This document shows, in pieces, positions 33,706 through 42,079 of a stretch of DNA of 64,000 bases. The notes beneath the pieces are model-generated. The model did no database searches. It was not told the DNA's origin and saw nothing but the letters and a program-made list of their open reading frames with translations. Source of the DNA: Bosea beijingensis (GTDB lineage: Bacteria > Pseudomonadota > Alphaproteobacteria > Rhizobiales > Beijerinckiaceae); NCBI RefSeq assembly GCF_030758975.1, contig NZ_CP132359.1:884811-948810 (forward strand). Reading direction: 5' to 3'. Each line of letters starts with the position of its first letter. Position 1 is the stretch's first letter. The position numbers were made by a program, and so were the translations under genes.

Positions 33706-34872
33706 ATGACGGACAGCCTCGCCGCCCGCCCCCTGAGAATCCTGCATGTCTTCCGTGCGCCGCTCGGCGGGCTGTTCCGGCACGTCCTCGACGTGGCGCG
33801 CGGCCAGGTCGAGCGCGGGCACGATGTCGGCATCTTCTGCGATTCCAGCACCGGCGGAGCGCGCGCCGACGCGGTCTTCAGCGAACTCGCCGGGCAATTG
33901 ACGCTCGGCGTGACGCGGGTGCCGATGTCGCGCTACCCGAGCATCACCGACCTCAAGGCACAGCTCTCCGAAGTGTCGCTGCGGCGACGGCTCGCGCCGG
34001 ACGTGGTGCATTGCCACGGCTCGAAAGGCGGCGTCTATGGCCGCATCCCCGCCCTGTTCTCATCCGGCCGACGCTATGTCACCGCCTACACGCCGCATGG
34101 CGGCAGCTTCAACTACAAGCCCGGCAGCACGGAGCATAAGGTCTATATGAGCGTCGAGCGCCTGCTCGAGGGCGCGACCGACATGTTCCTGTTCGAAAGC
34201 CGCTTCATCGCCGGCCGCTTCGAGGCCCATGTCGGGCATATGCCGCGAACGGATCATCGCATCGTGCTCAACGGCGTCTCCGACGCGGAATTCGAGCCGA
34301 TCGATCACCGTGCCGCGGAATTCGACCTGCTCTATCTGGGAGAGCTGCGCTCGGCCAAGGGCGTCGACACGCTGATCGACGCACTGGCGCTGCTGCGCCG
34401 CCGGGACAGGCTGACGCCGCGGATACTCATCGTCGGCTCCGGCCCCGACGAGGAGGAACTGCGCCAGATGACGCGCGAGCGCGGCATCGCCGACCAATGC
34501 GTCTTCGAACCGCCGGCGCCCATCCGCAAGGCGCTGGCGCGCGCACGGGCCATGGTGATCCCGTCGCGGGCGGAATCCCTGCCCTATGTCATCCTGGAAG
34601 CGGCCGCGGCCGCGCAGCCCTTGATCTCGACCGATGTCGGCGGCATCGGCGAGATCTATGGCCCCAACCATCGCCAGCGCCTGATTCCGGCGAACGACCC
34701 GACGATTCTCGCCGGGGCGATCCGGGCCATGCTGGAGGCGCCGGAGGCCGAGCGCCTCGCCCAGGCAGCGGATCTTGCCGGCCATGTCCGGCAGAGTTTC
34801 CGCCTCGACGACATGGTCGACGGCGTCATCGCCGGCTATCGCGACGCGCTGAAGGCGCGCGGCGTCGCCTGA
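33706..34872 (+). CDS. Glycosyltransferase family 4 protein
   Basis: 388-aa GT-B retaining glycosyltransferase. N-terminal LRILHVFRAPLGGLFRHVLDVARGQ, acceptor site HCHGSKGGVYGR, donor site ILIVGSGPDEEELRQM and the E-x7-E motif in RAESLPYVILEAAAAAQPLI, then STDVGGIGEI. Soluble or membrane-associated on the cytoplasmic side. It is the only processive-pathway glycosyltransferase besides the initiating enzyme in this locus. Sugar donor unknown. Confidence 0.94.
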   Translation: MTDSLAARPLRILHVFRAPLGGLFRHVLDVARGQVERGHDVGIFCDSSTGGARADAVFSELAGQLTLGVTRVPMSRYPSITDLKAQLSEVSLRRRLAPDVVHCHGSKGGVYGRIPALFSSGRRYVTAYTPHGGSFNYKPGSTEHKVYMSVERLLEGATDMFLFESRFIAGRFEAHVGHMPRTDHRIVLNGVSDAEFEPIDHRAAEFDLLYLGELRSAKGVDTLIDALALLRRRDRLTPRILIVGSGPDEEELRQMTRERGIADQCVFEPPAPIRKALARARAMVIPSRAESLPYVILEAAAAAQPLISTDVGGIGEIYGPNHRQRLIPANDPTILAGAIRAMLEAPEAERLAQAADLAGHVRQSFRLDDMVDGVIAGYRDALKARGVA

Positions 34873-34882
34873 AGCCTGCACT

Positions 34883-35218
34883 TCAGACCATCTTCAGCGC
34901 GACGACGCCGGCCACCACCAGCAGGATGCCGAGCCAGCCCGCCGGCCTGATGCGCTGCCCGAAAACCAGCGCGCCGATGATGGCGGTGATGACCAGCCCC
35001 GCTCCGCCCCAGACCGCATAGGCGACCGAAAGGTCCATGCCTTCGATGGCCTGTGCGAGCGCCGCGAAAGCGCCCATGACAAGGACGATGCCGCCGGCCC
35101 CCACCGCACGGCGGGTCATGCCGTCCGAGAGCTTGAGCAGATAGGTGCCGCCGATTTCGAGAGCGACGGCGAGCAGGAGCCAGAGGAACGGCGCAGCCTG
35201 CAGGAAGGAGGCGTTCAC
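34883..35218 (-). CDS. Small multidrug resistance (SMR) family protein, second of a pair
   Basis: 111 aa, GTG start at 35218 overlapping its partner's stop by 4 nt (GTGA). Four helices; Glu in VALEIGGTYLLKLSDG is the conserved proton/substrate glutamate of helix 1, and SVAYAVWGGAGLVITAIIG is the helix 3 signature. C-terminal IRPAGWLGILLVVAGVVALKM. Paired SMR genes usually form heterodimeric exporters such as EbrAB or MdtIJ. Confidence 0.9.
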   Translation of the reverse strand: MNASFLQAAPFLWLLLAVALEIGGTYLLKLSDGMTRRAVGAGGIVLVMGAFAALAQAIEGMDLSVAYAVWGGAGLVITAIIGALVFGQRIRPAGWLGILLVVAGVVALKMV

Positions 35219-35568
35219 ACGAGCCTCCCGTGATCCTTGCTGCGTTCGTGCCCCACCCCGTTCTCGATGAGGAGAATGCCGGCCAGGATCGCGGCGAGAC
35301 CCGCCGCCCGCGCCGGGGTCAGATGCTCGCCGAAGAGCACATGGCCGATCAGCGCGATGCCGACGATGCCGAGCCCTTCCCAGACGGCGTAGGCGACCGC
35401 CATCGGGATGACGCGCAGCGCGATGCTGAGCAGGACGAAAGAGAAGCCGATCAGGATCAGCGGCAAGGTGCCGACGACCCATGAGCTGGAGACAGCCGTC
35501 TTCAGCGCGGCCGTCGCGACGATCTCGACGGCGATGGCCGCGAGCAGAACCAACCAATGAAAAGACAT
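35215..35568 (-). CDS. Small multidrug resistance (SMR) family protein, first of a pair
   Basis: 117 aa from ATG 35568 (MSFHWLVLLAA). The helix 1 glutamate is in IAVEIVATAALKTAV and helix 3 reads MAVAYAVWEGLGIVGIALIG. An extra charged tail (GHERSKDHGRLV) follows helix 4. Translationally coupled to the next SMR gene. In pairs the asymmetry in loop charge fixes opposite topologies. Substrate could be spermidine, guanidinium-like or quaternary cations; not decidable. Confidence 0.9.
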   Translation of the reverse strand: MSFHWLVLLAAIAVEIVATAALKTAVSSSWVVGTLPLILIGFSFVLLSIALRVIPMAVAYAVWEGLGIVGIALIGHVLFGEHLTPARAAGLAAILAGILLIENGVGHERSKDHGRLV

Positions 35569-36091
35569 GATGCACACGGGCGAAGCCGGCGCTGAACGCC
35601 GCGGGTGCGACGCAGGGACAGCCAAGCAATCGTTAGAGTTTTAAATCGACAGTTCCGAAAAGAAGACTGAGCCGGAGATTTACTCCAGCAACCGACGCCA
35701 TAGGTAAAACACCTGTCGGGGCGCGGCGCTCTTCTTGAGCGTTATATGCTTCTCAGACACTCATCGTCAGCCAATATGCCTATGCCGCCCCGGCCTGTCA
35801 ACTCGCGATCATTTGCAATAACAATCACTTGCGGGAAATCACGGCATTTTCCGACCGTCTCGAACCTGTGCCAAATCACTGGCCGGCCAAGACAAAATCC
35901 ACTTTTTCGCCATCGCTTTTTTGCACAGTGCGAAAGGCGTCCGGCGCGGGCCGCCGCCTTGCCTCCAAGGCTTTACGAATCCGTCGAAACAGCAAGCGGT
36001 CCGGTTAAACGTTCCGTGAGCAATTTCGGTTAGAGCCGAAGCGGGATCGCCGCACCCCTGGCACGGCGCTCCGAGTTGAGGGTGTAGGGTC
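35569..36091. other. Intergenic region before the polymer initiation gene
   Basis: 523 nt with distinctly lower GC than the flanks, particularly 35640-35900, consistent with promoters for both the SMR pair and the plus-strand EPS genes. No gene or guanidine-riboswitch-like fold was recognised. Confidence 0.5.
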
Positions 36092-37642
36092 ATGGGGACT
36101 TTCGACGTCCGCGATATGATGAAGGCGGATGCGGCCGCCTCGGCGACGCCGGGCGTGTTCGGCGGGACCGAGAAGGGGCAGACGCGGCGCTTCCACCCGC
36201 TGGCCGAACGCATCGCGGCCATCCCCGTCAAGCCGACCCTGTCCCCGGTCATGATCGAAGGCGTGGCCCGGCTGTTCGACCTGATCGCCGTGCTCGGCAC
36301 GGGCGGGCTGATCTACTGGCTCTATGCAGCCGGCAAGGTCGACTCCCTGCCGTATCAGGTGACGGTCGGCGCGCTCGCTGTCGGCACGCTGGTGCTCTTC
36401 CAGGCGTTGCAATTGTACCCGATCGGCGCCCTGCGCCATTTCATCGGCAGCGCGGTCAGGCTGGTGACCGGCTGGACCATGCTGTTCCTGGTCGCGCTCG
36501 CGGCCTTCTTCTTCCTGAAGATCGGTGACCAGGTCTCGCGCGTCTGGCTGATCGGCTTCTATTTCTCCGGCGCCGGCGCCCTGCTCGCCGGGCGCGTGGT
36601 CATGACGACGGGCGTGCGCCATCTCACCCGCACCGGCCGGCTGGAACGACGCACGGCGATCGTCGGCGGCGGCGAAGCGGGCGAGGCCCTGATCCGCGCC
36701 CTGGAAAGCCAGAAGGACACGGGTCTGCGCATCTGCGGCGTGTTCGACGACCGCAGCGACGAGCGCTCCCCCGATCTCGTCGCCGGCTATCCCAAGCTCG
36801 GCACGATTGACGATCTCGTCGAATTCGCGCGCCGCACCAAGCTCGATCTCGTGATCTTCACACTGCCGATCTCGGCCGAGGCGCGGCTGCTCACCATGCT
36901 GCGCAAACTCTGGGTGCTGCCGATCGACATCCGCCTCTCCGCCCATCTCTCGAAGCTGCGCCTGCGACCGCGCTCCTATTCCTATTTCGGCGCCGTCCCG
37001 GTGCTCGACGTCTTCGACCGGCCGATCGCCGACTGGGACATCGTCGTGAAATGGGCCTTCGACAAGGTGGTCGGCACGCTGGCGCTGATCGCGCTCTCGC
37101 CGGTGATGCTGGCGACCGCGATCGCCATCAAGCTCGACAGCAAGGGGCCGGTCTTCTTCCGCCAGAAGCGCTACGGCTTCAATAACGAGACCGTCGACAT
37201 CTTCAAGTTCCGCTCGCTGCGCAACGACATGGCCGACCACACGGCGGCCAAGCAGGTCACCAAGGACGACCCGCGCGTGACCCGCGTCGGCCGCTTCATC
37301 CGCAAGACCTCGATCGACGAGTTGCCGCAGCTCCTGAACGTCGTGTTCAAAGGCGATCTCTCGCTGGTCGGCCCGCGCCCGCACGCGATCCACGCCAAGG
37401 CGTCCAACCGCGCCTATGAGCAGGTCGTCGACGGCTATTTCGCGCGCCATAAGGTCAAGCCCGGCATCACCGGCTGGGCCCAGATCAACGGTTGGCGCGG
37501 CGAGACCGATACCGACGAGAAGATCCAGCGCCGCGTCGAGCACGATCTCTACTATATCGAGAACTGGTCGGTGCTGCTCGACCTCTACATCCTCGCGAAG
37601 ACGCCGTTCTCGCTCCTGACCAAGAACGAGAACGCCTATTGA
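36092..37642 (+). CDS. Undecaprenyl-phosphate sugar phosphotransferase (WcaJ/ExoY-type)
   Basis: 516-aa initiating enzyme that loads the first sugar phosphate, usually glucose-1-phosphate, onto undecaprenyl phosphate. GTAGGGTC precedes the ATG. Helices cluster in residues 70-190; a Rossmann-like CoA-binding-type domain follows ([17 protein letters not shown]); the C-terminal bacterial sugar transferase domain begins with a hydrophobic hairpin near 325 ([20 protein letters not shown]) and has [34 protein letters not shown] and [10 protein letters not shown]. It overlaps the next gene by 4 nt. Confidence 0.95.
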   Translation: MGTFDVRDMMKADAAASATPGVFGGTEKGQTRRFHPLAERIAAIPVKPTLSPVMIEGVARLFDLIAVLGTGGLIYWLYAAGKVDSLPYQVTVGALAVGTLVLFQALQLYPIGALRHFIGSAVRLVTGWTMLFLVALAAFFFLKIGDQVSRVWLIGFYFSGAGALLAGRVVMTTGVRHLTRTGRLERRTAIVGGGEAGEALIRALESQKDTGLRICGVFDDRSDERSPDLVAGYPKLGTIDDLVEFARRTKLDLVIFTLPISAEARLLTMLRKLWVLPIDIRLSAHLSKLRLRPRSYSYFGAVPVLDVFDRPIADWDIVVKWAFDKVVGTLALIALSPVMLATAIAIKLDSKGPVFFRQKRYGFNNETVDIFKFRSLRNDMADHTAAKQVTKDDPRVTRVGRFIRKTSIDELPQLLNVVFKGDLSLVGPRPHAIHAKASNRAYEQVVDGYFARHKVKPGITGWAQINGWRGETDTDEKIQRRVEHDLYYIENWSVLLDLYILAKTPFSLLTKNENAY

Positions 37643-38889
37643 ACACGCTGGCGCAGAACACGCCCCGAGCAGGGCCGGCCTCACGGCTGGTGATCTCCTA
37701 TGCCGCGATCAAGCGCGGCACCCTGTGGCTGCTCGGCGCCTCCAGCGGGCTCGCCCTGATCGAGCCTTCGCCCTACGAAGTCGTCTTCCTGCTGGCGCTG
37801 TTCGTCTTCGCGCTCACCGGCATCCGGTTCTCGCAGAAGCTGCTGCCTCTGGCCGTACTGCTGCTCGCCTACAATATCGGCGGCATTTTTTCGCTCATTC
37901 CCTGGATGAGCGATGGCGACTCGGTGCGCTTCACCGCCGTCTCGGTCTATCTGATGATCACGGCGGTCTTCATCGCCGGCATCATGTCGCAGGACGCGGC
38001 CGGCCGGCTGGAGACGCTGCGGCGCGGCTATCTCTTCGCCGCCTGGATCGCGGGATTCGCGGCGCTGCTCGGCTATTTCGACGTCGCCGGGCTCGGCTCG
38101 ATCTTCACGCTCTACGGCCGCGCCTCCGGCACCTTCAAGGACCCCAACGTGCTGGGTCCCTATCTCGCCCTGCCGATCGTCTATGTCCTGCAACGCATCC
38201 TGACCGGCCAGGTCGGCATGCTGCGCGGCCTGATCACGCTCAGCGTCCCGCTCGCCGCGCTGTTCTTCACCTTCTCGCGCGGTGCCTGGGCCGTGCTCGT
38301 GGTCTCGACCGCGCTGATGATCGCCCTCACCTTCCTGACTGCGCCGACCGCGGCCAGCCGGGGCCGCATCGTCGCGATGTCACTGGCAGCGCTCGTCGCC
38401 GCGTTCGCCGCGCTGCTGGTCGCGCTGTCCTTCGAGGAGATCCGCAGCGTCTTCGAAGCGCGCGCCAGCCTCGAACAGGACTATGACCAAGGCGTCACCG
38501 GCCGCTTCGGCAACCAGTTGCGCGCCATCCCGATGCTGCTGGAAGCTCCCAACGGCTTCGGGCCGCTGCAATTCCGCTGGCTCTTCAACCAGGCCGACCC
38601 GCACAACGTCTATGTCAACGCCTTCGCCTCCTATGGCTGGCTCGGCGGGTTGTCCTGGGCCAGCCTGACAGTGGCGACCTGCTATGTCGGCTGGCGGCTG
38701 GTGTTCCGGCCCGGCCCGACCCAACTCCACGCCATCGCGATCTGGTCAGTGCTCTTCGTCACGATCCTGCAAGGCTTCCAGATCGACACCGACCACTGGC
38801 GCCATCTCTATCTGCTCATGGGCCTCGTCTGGGGCCTGGCCGTGCTGGGGCCGGATGGCGCAGCCCCCGATCATCCCTCTCGCGGATAG
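37639..38889 (+). CDS. O-antigen polymerase/ligase-family membrane protein (Wzy-like)
   Basis: 416 aa from TTG 37639, which overlaps the preceding TGA (TTGA); GTG 37690 is an alternative. About ten to twelve membrane segments and the large periplasmic loop containing GRFGNQLRAIPMLLEAPNGFGP, then NQADPHNVYVNAFASYG, the HN-containing motif of the Wzy/WaaL family. Coupled to the initiating transferase, so polymerase of the repeat unit is more likely than a lipid A ligase. Confidence 0.9.
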   Translation: MNTLAQNTPRAGPASRLVISYAAIKRGTLWLLGASSGLALIEPSPYEVVFLLALFVFALTGIRFSQKLLPLAVLLLAYNIGGIFSLIPWMSDGDSVRFTAVSVYLMITAVFIAGIMSQDAAGRLETLRRGYLFAAWIAGFAALLGYFDVAGLGSIFTLYGRASGTFKDPNVLGPYLALPIVYVLQRILTGQVGMLRGLITLSVPLAALFFTFSRGAWAVLVVSTALMIALTFLTAPTAASRGRIVAMSLAALVAAFAALLVALSFEEIRSVFEARASLEQDYDQGVTGRFGNQLRAIPMLLEAPNGFGPLQFRWLFNQADPHNVYVNAFASYGWLGGLSWASLTVATCYVGWRLVFRPGPTQLHAIAIWSVLFVTILQGFQIDTDHWRHLYLLMGLVWGLAVLGPDGAAPDHPSRG

Positions 38890-38901
38890 CAGCGAGCCTG
38901 C

Positions 38902-39720
38902 TCAGGCCCGGCCCTTGCGGACCACGACATAGGCGTGGGTCGTGACGAGATTCCAGCCGATTCGCGCCGCCACCGCGTTGAAGACGTGGTCGATCTGCTT
39001 CAACCCCGGCATCCGTTCGAAATAGCCGTGGCCCCAGAAGCGCTGGACGTGGATGTCGGCAAAACCGGCCCGTTTCAGCATCGGCTCGAGCACGGCCGGA
39101 TCGCCGCGGCACCAGTCGTAGAGAGCCGGGAATTTCGGATCGTCGCCGCCATCCCGGCGCGCCGGAAACAGCGCCTGGACAATGGCGTGAGAGACCTTGT
39201 CCGGCAGGATGCGGTTCAGCGCGAAAACGGGAGCCCACAGCGTCGGGAAGAACGCGAGCGCCACGCCGCCGGGCGCCAGCAGTTCATGGATGTTGGCCCA
39301 GGCGCGCTCGACCCCGTCGACATGCTCGAAGACCATGCGCGAGACCATCATGTCGTAGCTGCCGCGCCGGATATCGGGCTCGGAAAGGTCGCCGGCGATG
39401 TCGAAGCGCGCGGTCCTGAGGCCGCGCCCCGTCCGCGCGAGCTCGCCGGCATCGATATCGTTGACGATGAGATCGATGCCGTTGCGGGTGGCCTGCTCCT
39501 GGGTGAACAGCGGATCGCGCCCGCCGCCGATCTCGCAGACGCTGCGCAGGCCGAACTGATGCGCCAGCCCGAGAATGGTCGCCTCATAGTGCTCCCAGGC
39601 CCATTCCGAATGCCAGCCGGGCCTGATCTCGCCGAAGAAAGCGGCAAGCGAGCCGGCCGGTTGCGTCATGGCCTGGCGCTCCGGCCCGCCACCCGCGATC
39701 GCAAGACTTGCCATGGACAT
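38902..39720 (-). CDS. SAM-dependent methyltransferase
   Basis: 272 aa from ATG 39720, with GGAGG 5 nt upstream. Class I fold: VCEIGGGRDPLFTQ (motif I), DLIVNDIDAGELARTG (motif II acid), YDMMVSRMVFEHVDGVERA (post-I/motif II) and LLAPGGVALAFFPTLW (motif III). It is convergent with the polymerase gene and may methylate the polymer or be unrelated. Substrate unknown. Confidence 0.88.
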   Translation of the reverse strand: MSMASLAIAGGGPERQAMTQPAGSLAAFFGEIRPGWHSEWAWEHYEATILGLAHQFGLRSVCEIGGGRDPLFTQEQATRNGIDLIVNDIDAGELARTGRGLRTARFDIAGDLSEPDIRRGSYDMMVSRMVFEHVDGVERAWANIHELLAPGGVALAFFPTLWAPVFALNRILPDKVSHAIVQALFPARRDGGDDPKFPALYDWCRGDPAVLEPMLKRAGFADIHVQRFWGHGYFERMPGLKQIDHVFNAVAARIGWNLVTTHAYVVVRKGRA

Positions 39721-39890
39721 GACCGCCTCCGCCTCTGCACACCCTGCCCATCCCCGGCCGACATTGGCCGCAGGGCGGCCCGACCGCAACGGGAAGGTTA
39801 AGCAAGGGTTAATCAGGCGAGCATTCTCCCCGCCGGGCGGCAACCTCATGCGTCCTGCGTCAAGGCTGTTCAAGATCGCATCGAAGCGCA

Positions 39891-39919
39891 TTGCATCTGC
39901 CGCGCCCCGCCACTATAAG
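39891..39919 (+). promoter_or_regulatory. Promoter of tRNA-Pro
   Basis: TTGCAT (39891-39896), 17-nt spacer, TATAAG (39914-39919), placing the start within the first bases before the tRNA at 39929. Confidence 0.75.
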
Positions 39920-39928
39920 CCGAGCCGT

Positions 39929-40006
39929 CGGAGCGTAGCGCAGCCCGGTTAGCGCACTTGTCTGGGGGACAAGGGGTCGGAGGTTCGAATCCTCTCGCTC
40001 CGACCA
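39929..40006 (+). tRNA. tRNA-Pro (GGG), CCA encoded
   Basis: CGGAGCG pairs with CGCTCCG; anticodon stem CTTGT/ACAAG around CTGGGGG gives anticodon GGG; T-loop TTCGAAT; discriminator A and encoded CCA at 40003-40006. No repeat of its 3' end was seen nearby, so no integrated element is indicated. Confidence 0.97.
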
Positions 40007-40557
40007 TTCACCACCGGAAATCATTGAGAAATACCCATCCGCCATGTGAAAGCGGATTGCGGGTTTCTGTGGCCTCCGCAGCCCATCCGCGTCTCGGGCG
40101 TCAGGGCTTGTTCAAGCGCCATTGCGCCGGCCTCGCCGCTGATGCGGTTACCTGGGTAAGCCTGCGAACCGAGCGCTCCCTGTTCCGGAACCCGCGGGTG
40201 CAGACACCCCAAATGGGGGCTGCCCGAACACACGCCTTGATGTCATGACGATCATGCGGCTCCGGAACTTCCATCATGAAACACAAGCATCAGATGTCGC
40301 TTATCGCGCGACGGGCTCAGATTCGTCGTGCCGCCGCCAGCCGGAAGGACCTTCCTGCCGTGCAACCGACCGGCAGGCCCGCCTTGCGCCTCGTCTCGAC
40401 CAGCAGCGAAGCCGAGAGGGTCGCGCGAGCCGATCGTCGCGACCTGACTTCGGCCGTCGAGTAGCGACCCGTTCCAGCTCACGCCCGCGTTCAGCCCATA
40501 GTCATCTGCGATGGCCTTTGATGGCGGCGCGGCACGGACGTTGCCGTAGCGTCAAGC
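40007..40557. other. Gene-poor stretch after tRNA-Pro
   Basis: 551 nt. One short frame at 40276-40464 (62 codons, Arg/Ala-rich, begins MKHKHQMSL) has moderately GC-rich third positions but no ribosome site, so I do not call it as a gene. Nothing else recognised. Confidence 0.4.
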
Positions 40558-40806
40558 ATGAGCACGGACGGTGTCGCGTTGAAGCAAGACTGGTTCCATT
40601 GCGAGGATTGCGGCTCGCCGGGCGTTTCGATTCCGCACACGCTCAGCGATGCCAGCGTCGTCTCCTGCGCCAATTGCGGACTTAGCCTGGGCTCCTGGGC
40701 GGAGTACCGCCGCAGGATCAACCTCGCCCTGATGACCGAGCAGGCCAGCAAGGCGCGCCGCGTCATCGTCGCGGACCCGGTCGGGAGCGTCCTGGCCGAG
40801 GCCTAG
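40558..40806 (+). CDS. Small zinc-ribbon-like protein
   Basis: 82 aa. Two CxxC knuckles, HCEDCGSPG and SCANCGLSLG, 19 residues apart, would bind one zinc ion; between them a short turn (VSIPHTLSDASV). The C-terminal half is helical. Function unknown, possibly a nucleic-acid-binding or redox protein. Good GC bias at third positions argues it is coded, though the ribosome site is weak. Confidence 0.65.
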   Translation: MSTDGVALKQDWFHCEDCGSPGVSIPHTLSDASVVSCANCGLSLGSWAEYRRRINLALMTEQASKARRVIVADPVGSVLAEA

Positions 40807-40870
40807 AGCGTTTTCCAGCGAAGCGGGCACCGGTTCGCGTGGAGACAATGCGATAAAACAAGGGCCTGGA
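40805..40870. repeat. Dispersed element of a second family (GAGCGTTTTCCAGCGAAG type)
   Basis: Begins at the stop codon of the preceding gene with TAGAGCGTTTTCCAGCGAAGC, continues ACCGGTTCGCGTGGAGACAA and ATGCGATAAAACAAG. I recognise the pattern as a common intergenic element of Rhizobiales genomes (GAGCGTTTTCGAGCGAAGTGG-like). No other copy is in this window. Confidence 0.6.
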
Positions 40871-41187
40871 GTAATTCCGCGCTTCGAAGATCTGCGGAAT
40901 TGCGCTGGAGCCTGCTGATTTTACGCCAAACCGCGCCGTCATTCCGGGCTTGGCCCGGAATCCATCGGAGAGCGTCGAGCTTTACGATGGATTCCGGATC
41001 AGCGCGACGTCGCCGTTTGCCCGAAATGACGGCGTGTTTTTCCGTGAAAGTGGAGCATGCTCCAGCTCTGGTGGCGTTCCGATCGGGACAGACGGAGTTG
41101 TCCACCGCCGGGCATCTCGGGCCGGCTTGCCAGACGTAACGTCAGGCGTCACGATCGTCTGACGTAGCGTCGATTGGGAGGTCGAGG
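40871..41187. other. Repeat-bearing intergenic stretch
   Basis: 317 nt without a gene. It holds the repeat 40934-41036 and the inverted repeat ACGTCAG/CTGACGT (41139-41145 and 41159-41165) just ahead of the small protein gene at 41188; the latter may be an operator. Confidence 0.45.
40934..41036. repeat. Dispersed palindromic repeat (GTCATTCCGGG family), long copy
   Basis: CCGTCATTCCGGGCTTGGCCCGGAATCCAT at the left with its own hairpin; ATGGATTCCGG inside; right end GCCCGAAATGACGGCG. Same two-ended layout as 6455-6563. Confidence 0.78.
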
Positions 41188-41304
41188 ATGCGTGCGGTGT
41201 CGCGTTCGGTGGATATGCCGGTTTCGAGCCAGCGGGCGGTCCTGCTGCGCATGCTGGTGCTTCTGGCCATTACGATGGCCGTCCTGATGCCCCTGATCGA
41301 TTAA
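41188..41304 (+). CDS. 38-residue single-span membrane protein
   Basis: ATG 41188, preceded by GGGAGG and GAGG; TAA at 41302-41304. Residues 17-36 (AVLLRMLVLLAITMAVLMPL) form one membrane helix after a basic N-terminus; it ends in ID. No relative recognised. Too short for ordinary gene callers, but the ribosome site and clean topology support it. Confidence 0.55.
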   Translation: MRAVSRSVDMPVSSQRAVLLRMLVLLAITMAVLMPLID

Positions 41305-41350
41305 TGGCGACAGCGGCACCGCGGAACCTTCTCCGCGATGCCGCTTCCGG

Positions 41351-41974
41351 TCAGTTGCGCCCAAGCCAGTCGCCGAGAAGGCCGATATCGGCTTGGCCAA
41401 GGCCGTGGCCGGCCGGCAGCACGCGATGCTCGACAACGGCCCCGCTCCCGCCGAGCTGCCGCGCCAACGCCTCGGCATTGGCTTTCGGCACGATCGGATC
41501 GAGCGCGCCCGACAGGACCAGCACGGGCTTGTCCGCGAGATCGGCGCGCGGCGGCTCTGCGAAAGGCACCATCGCGCGCAGCAAAGCCGCGCCAGCGAGG
41601 ATCTCAGGTCGCTGCAGCAGCAGCGCCGCCGCGATATTGGCGCCGTTGGAGAAACCGAGCGCGACCGGCGCCGGCAAACCGTAGCGTTCCCGCGCCCATA
41701 GGACGAAATCGGCCAGTTCGTCGGTGCGCCGCCTGAGATCGGCCTCGTCGAAGACGCCTTCGGCGAGACGGCGGAAGAAGCGTGGCGCCGCTCCTTCCAG
41801 CACCTTGCCGCGCGGCGAGAGCAGGCTCGCGCCGGGCGCGACGGTGCGGCCGAGCGAGAGCAGGTCGCGCTCGTCGCCACCGGTGCCATGCAGGAGCAGG
41901 AGCGGCCGGCGAGCCGGGTCGTGGCCTTGCTCGAAGACATGAATGAAATCGGTGGCGGCGGTCGTGGCGGTCAT
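41351..41974 (-). CDS. Phospholipase/carboxylesterase-type hydrolase (MhqD-like)
   Basis: 207-aa alpha/beta hydrolase, start ATG 41974 after AAGGGA. LLLHGTGGDERDLL gives the oxyanion region, VALGFSNGANIAAALLL the nucleophile elbow (GFSNG), a catalytic Asp in SGALDPIVP and His in PAGHGLGQADI. Close in pattern to Bacillus MhqD and similar hydrolases. It lies 105 nt downstream of the ring-cleaving dioxygenase gene on the same strand, as in Mhq operons. Confidence 0.9.
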   Translation of the reverse strand: MTATTAATDFIHVFEQGHDPARRPLLLLHGTGGDERDLLSLGRTVAPGASLLSPRGKVLEGAAPRFFRRLAEGVFDEADLRRRTDELADFVLWARERYGLPAPVALGFSNGANIAAALLLQRPEILAGAALLRAMVPFAEPPRADLADKPVLVLSGALDPIVPKANAEALARQLGGSGAVVEHRVLPAGHGLGQADIGLLGDWLGRN

Positions 41975-42079
41975 GGTCGTTCCCTTCGACAAGCGGAAGC
42001 GCCCTGCCCCTTGCAACAAGCAGACAGGACGCCGTGGTGTCGCTCCGCCGCCCGCCTGCGCGGCGGGCGACGGGTCTCG

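Noticed and set aside
35569..35760. Guanidine riboswitch ahead of the SMR pair (and ahead of sugE)
   Set aside because: I looked for ykkC-type conserved boxes and for paired ACGR hairpin loops and found neither on the minus strand.
40276..40464. 62-codon frame MKHKHQMSL...
   Set aside because: Third-position bias is only moderate, no ribosome site, and no family; not strong enough to call.
39929..41187. Integrated element at tRNA-Pro
   Set aside because: No integrase gene and no second copy of the tRNA 3' end within the window; the gene-poor stretch is explained by intergenic repeats.
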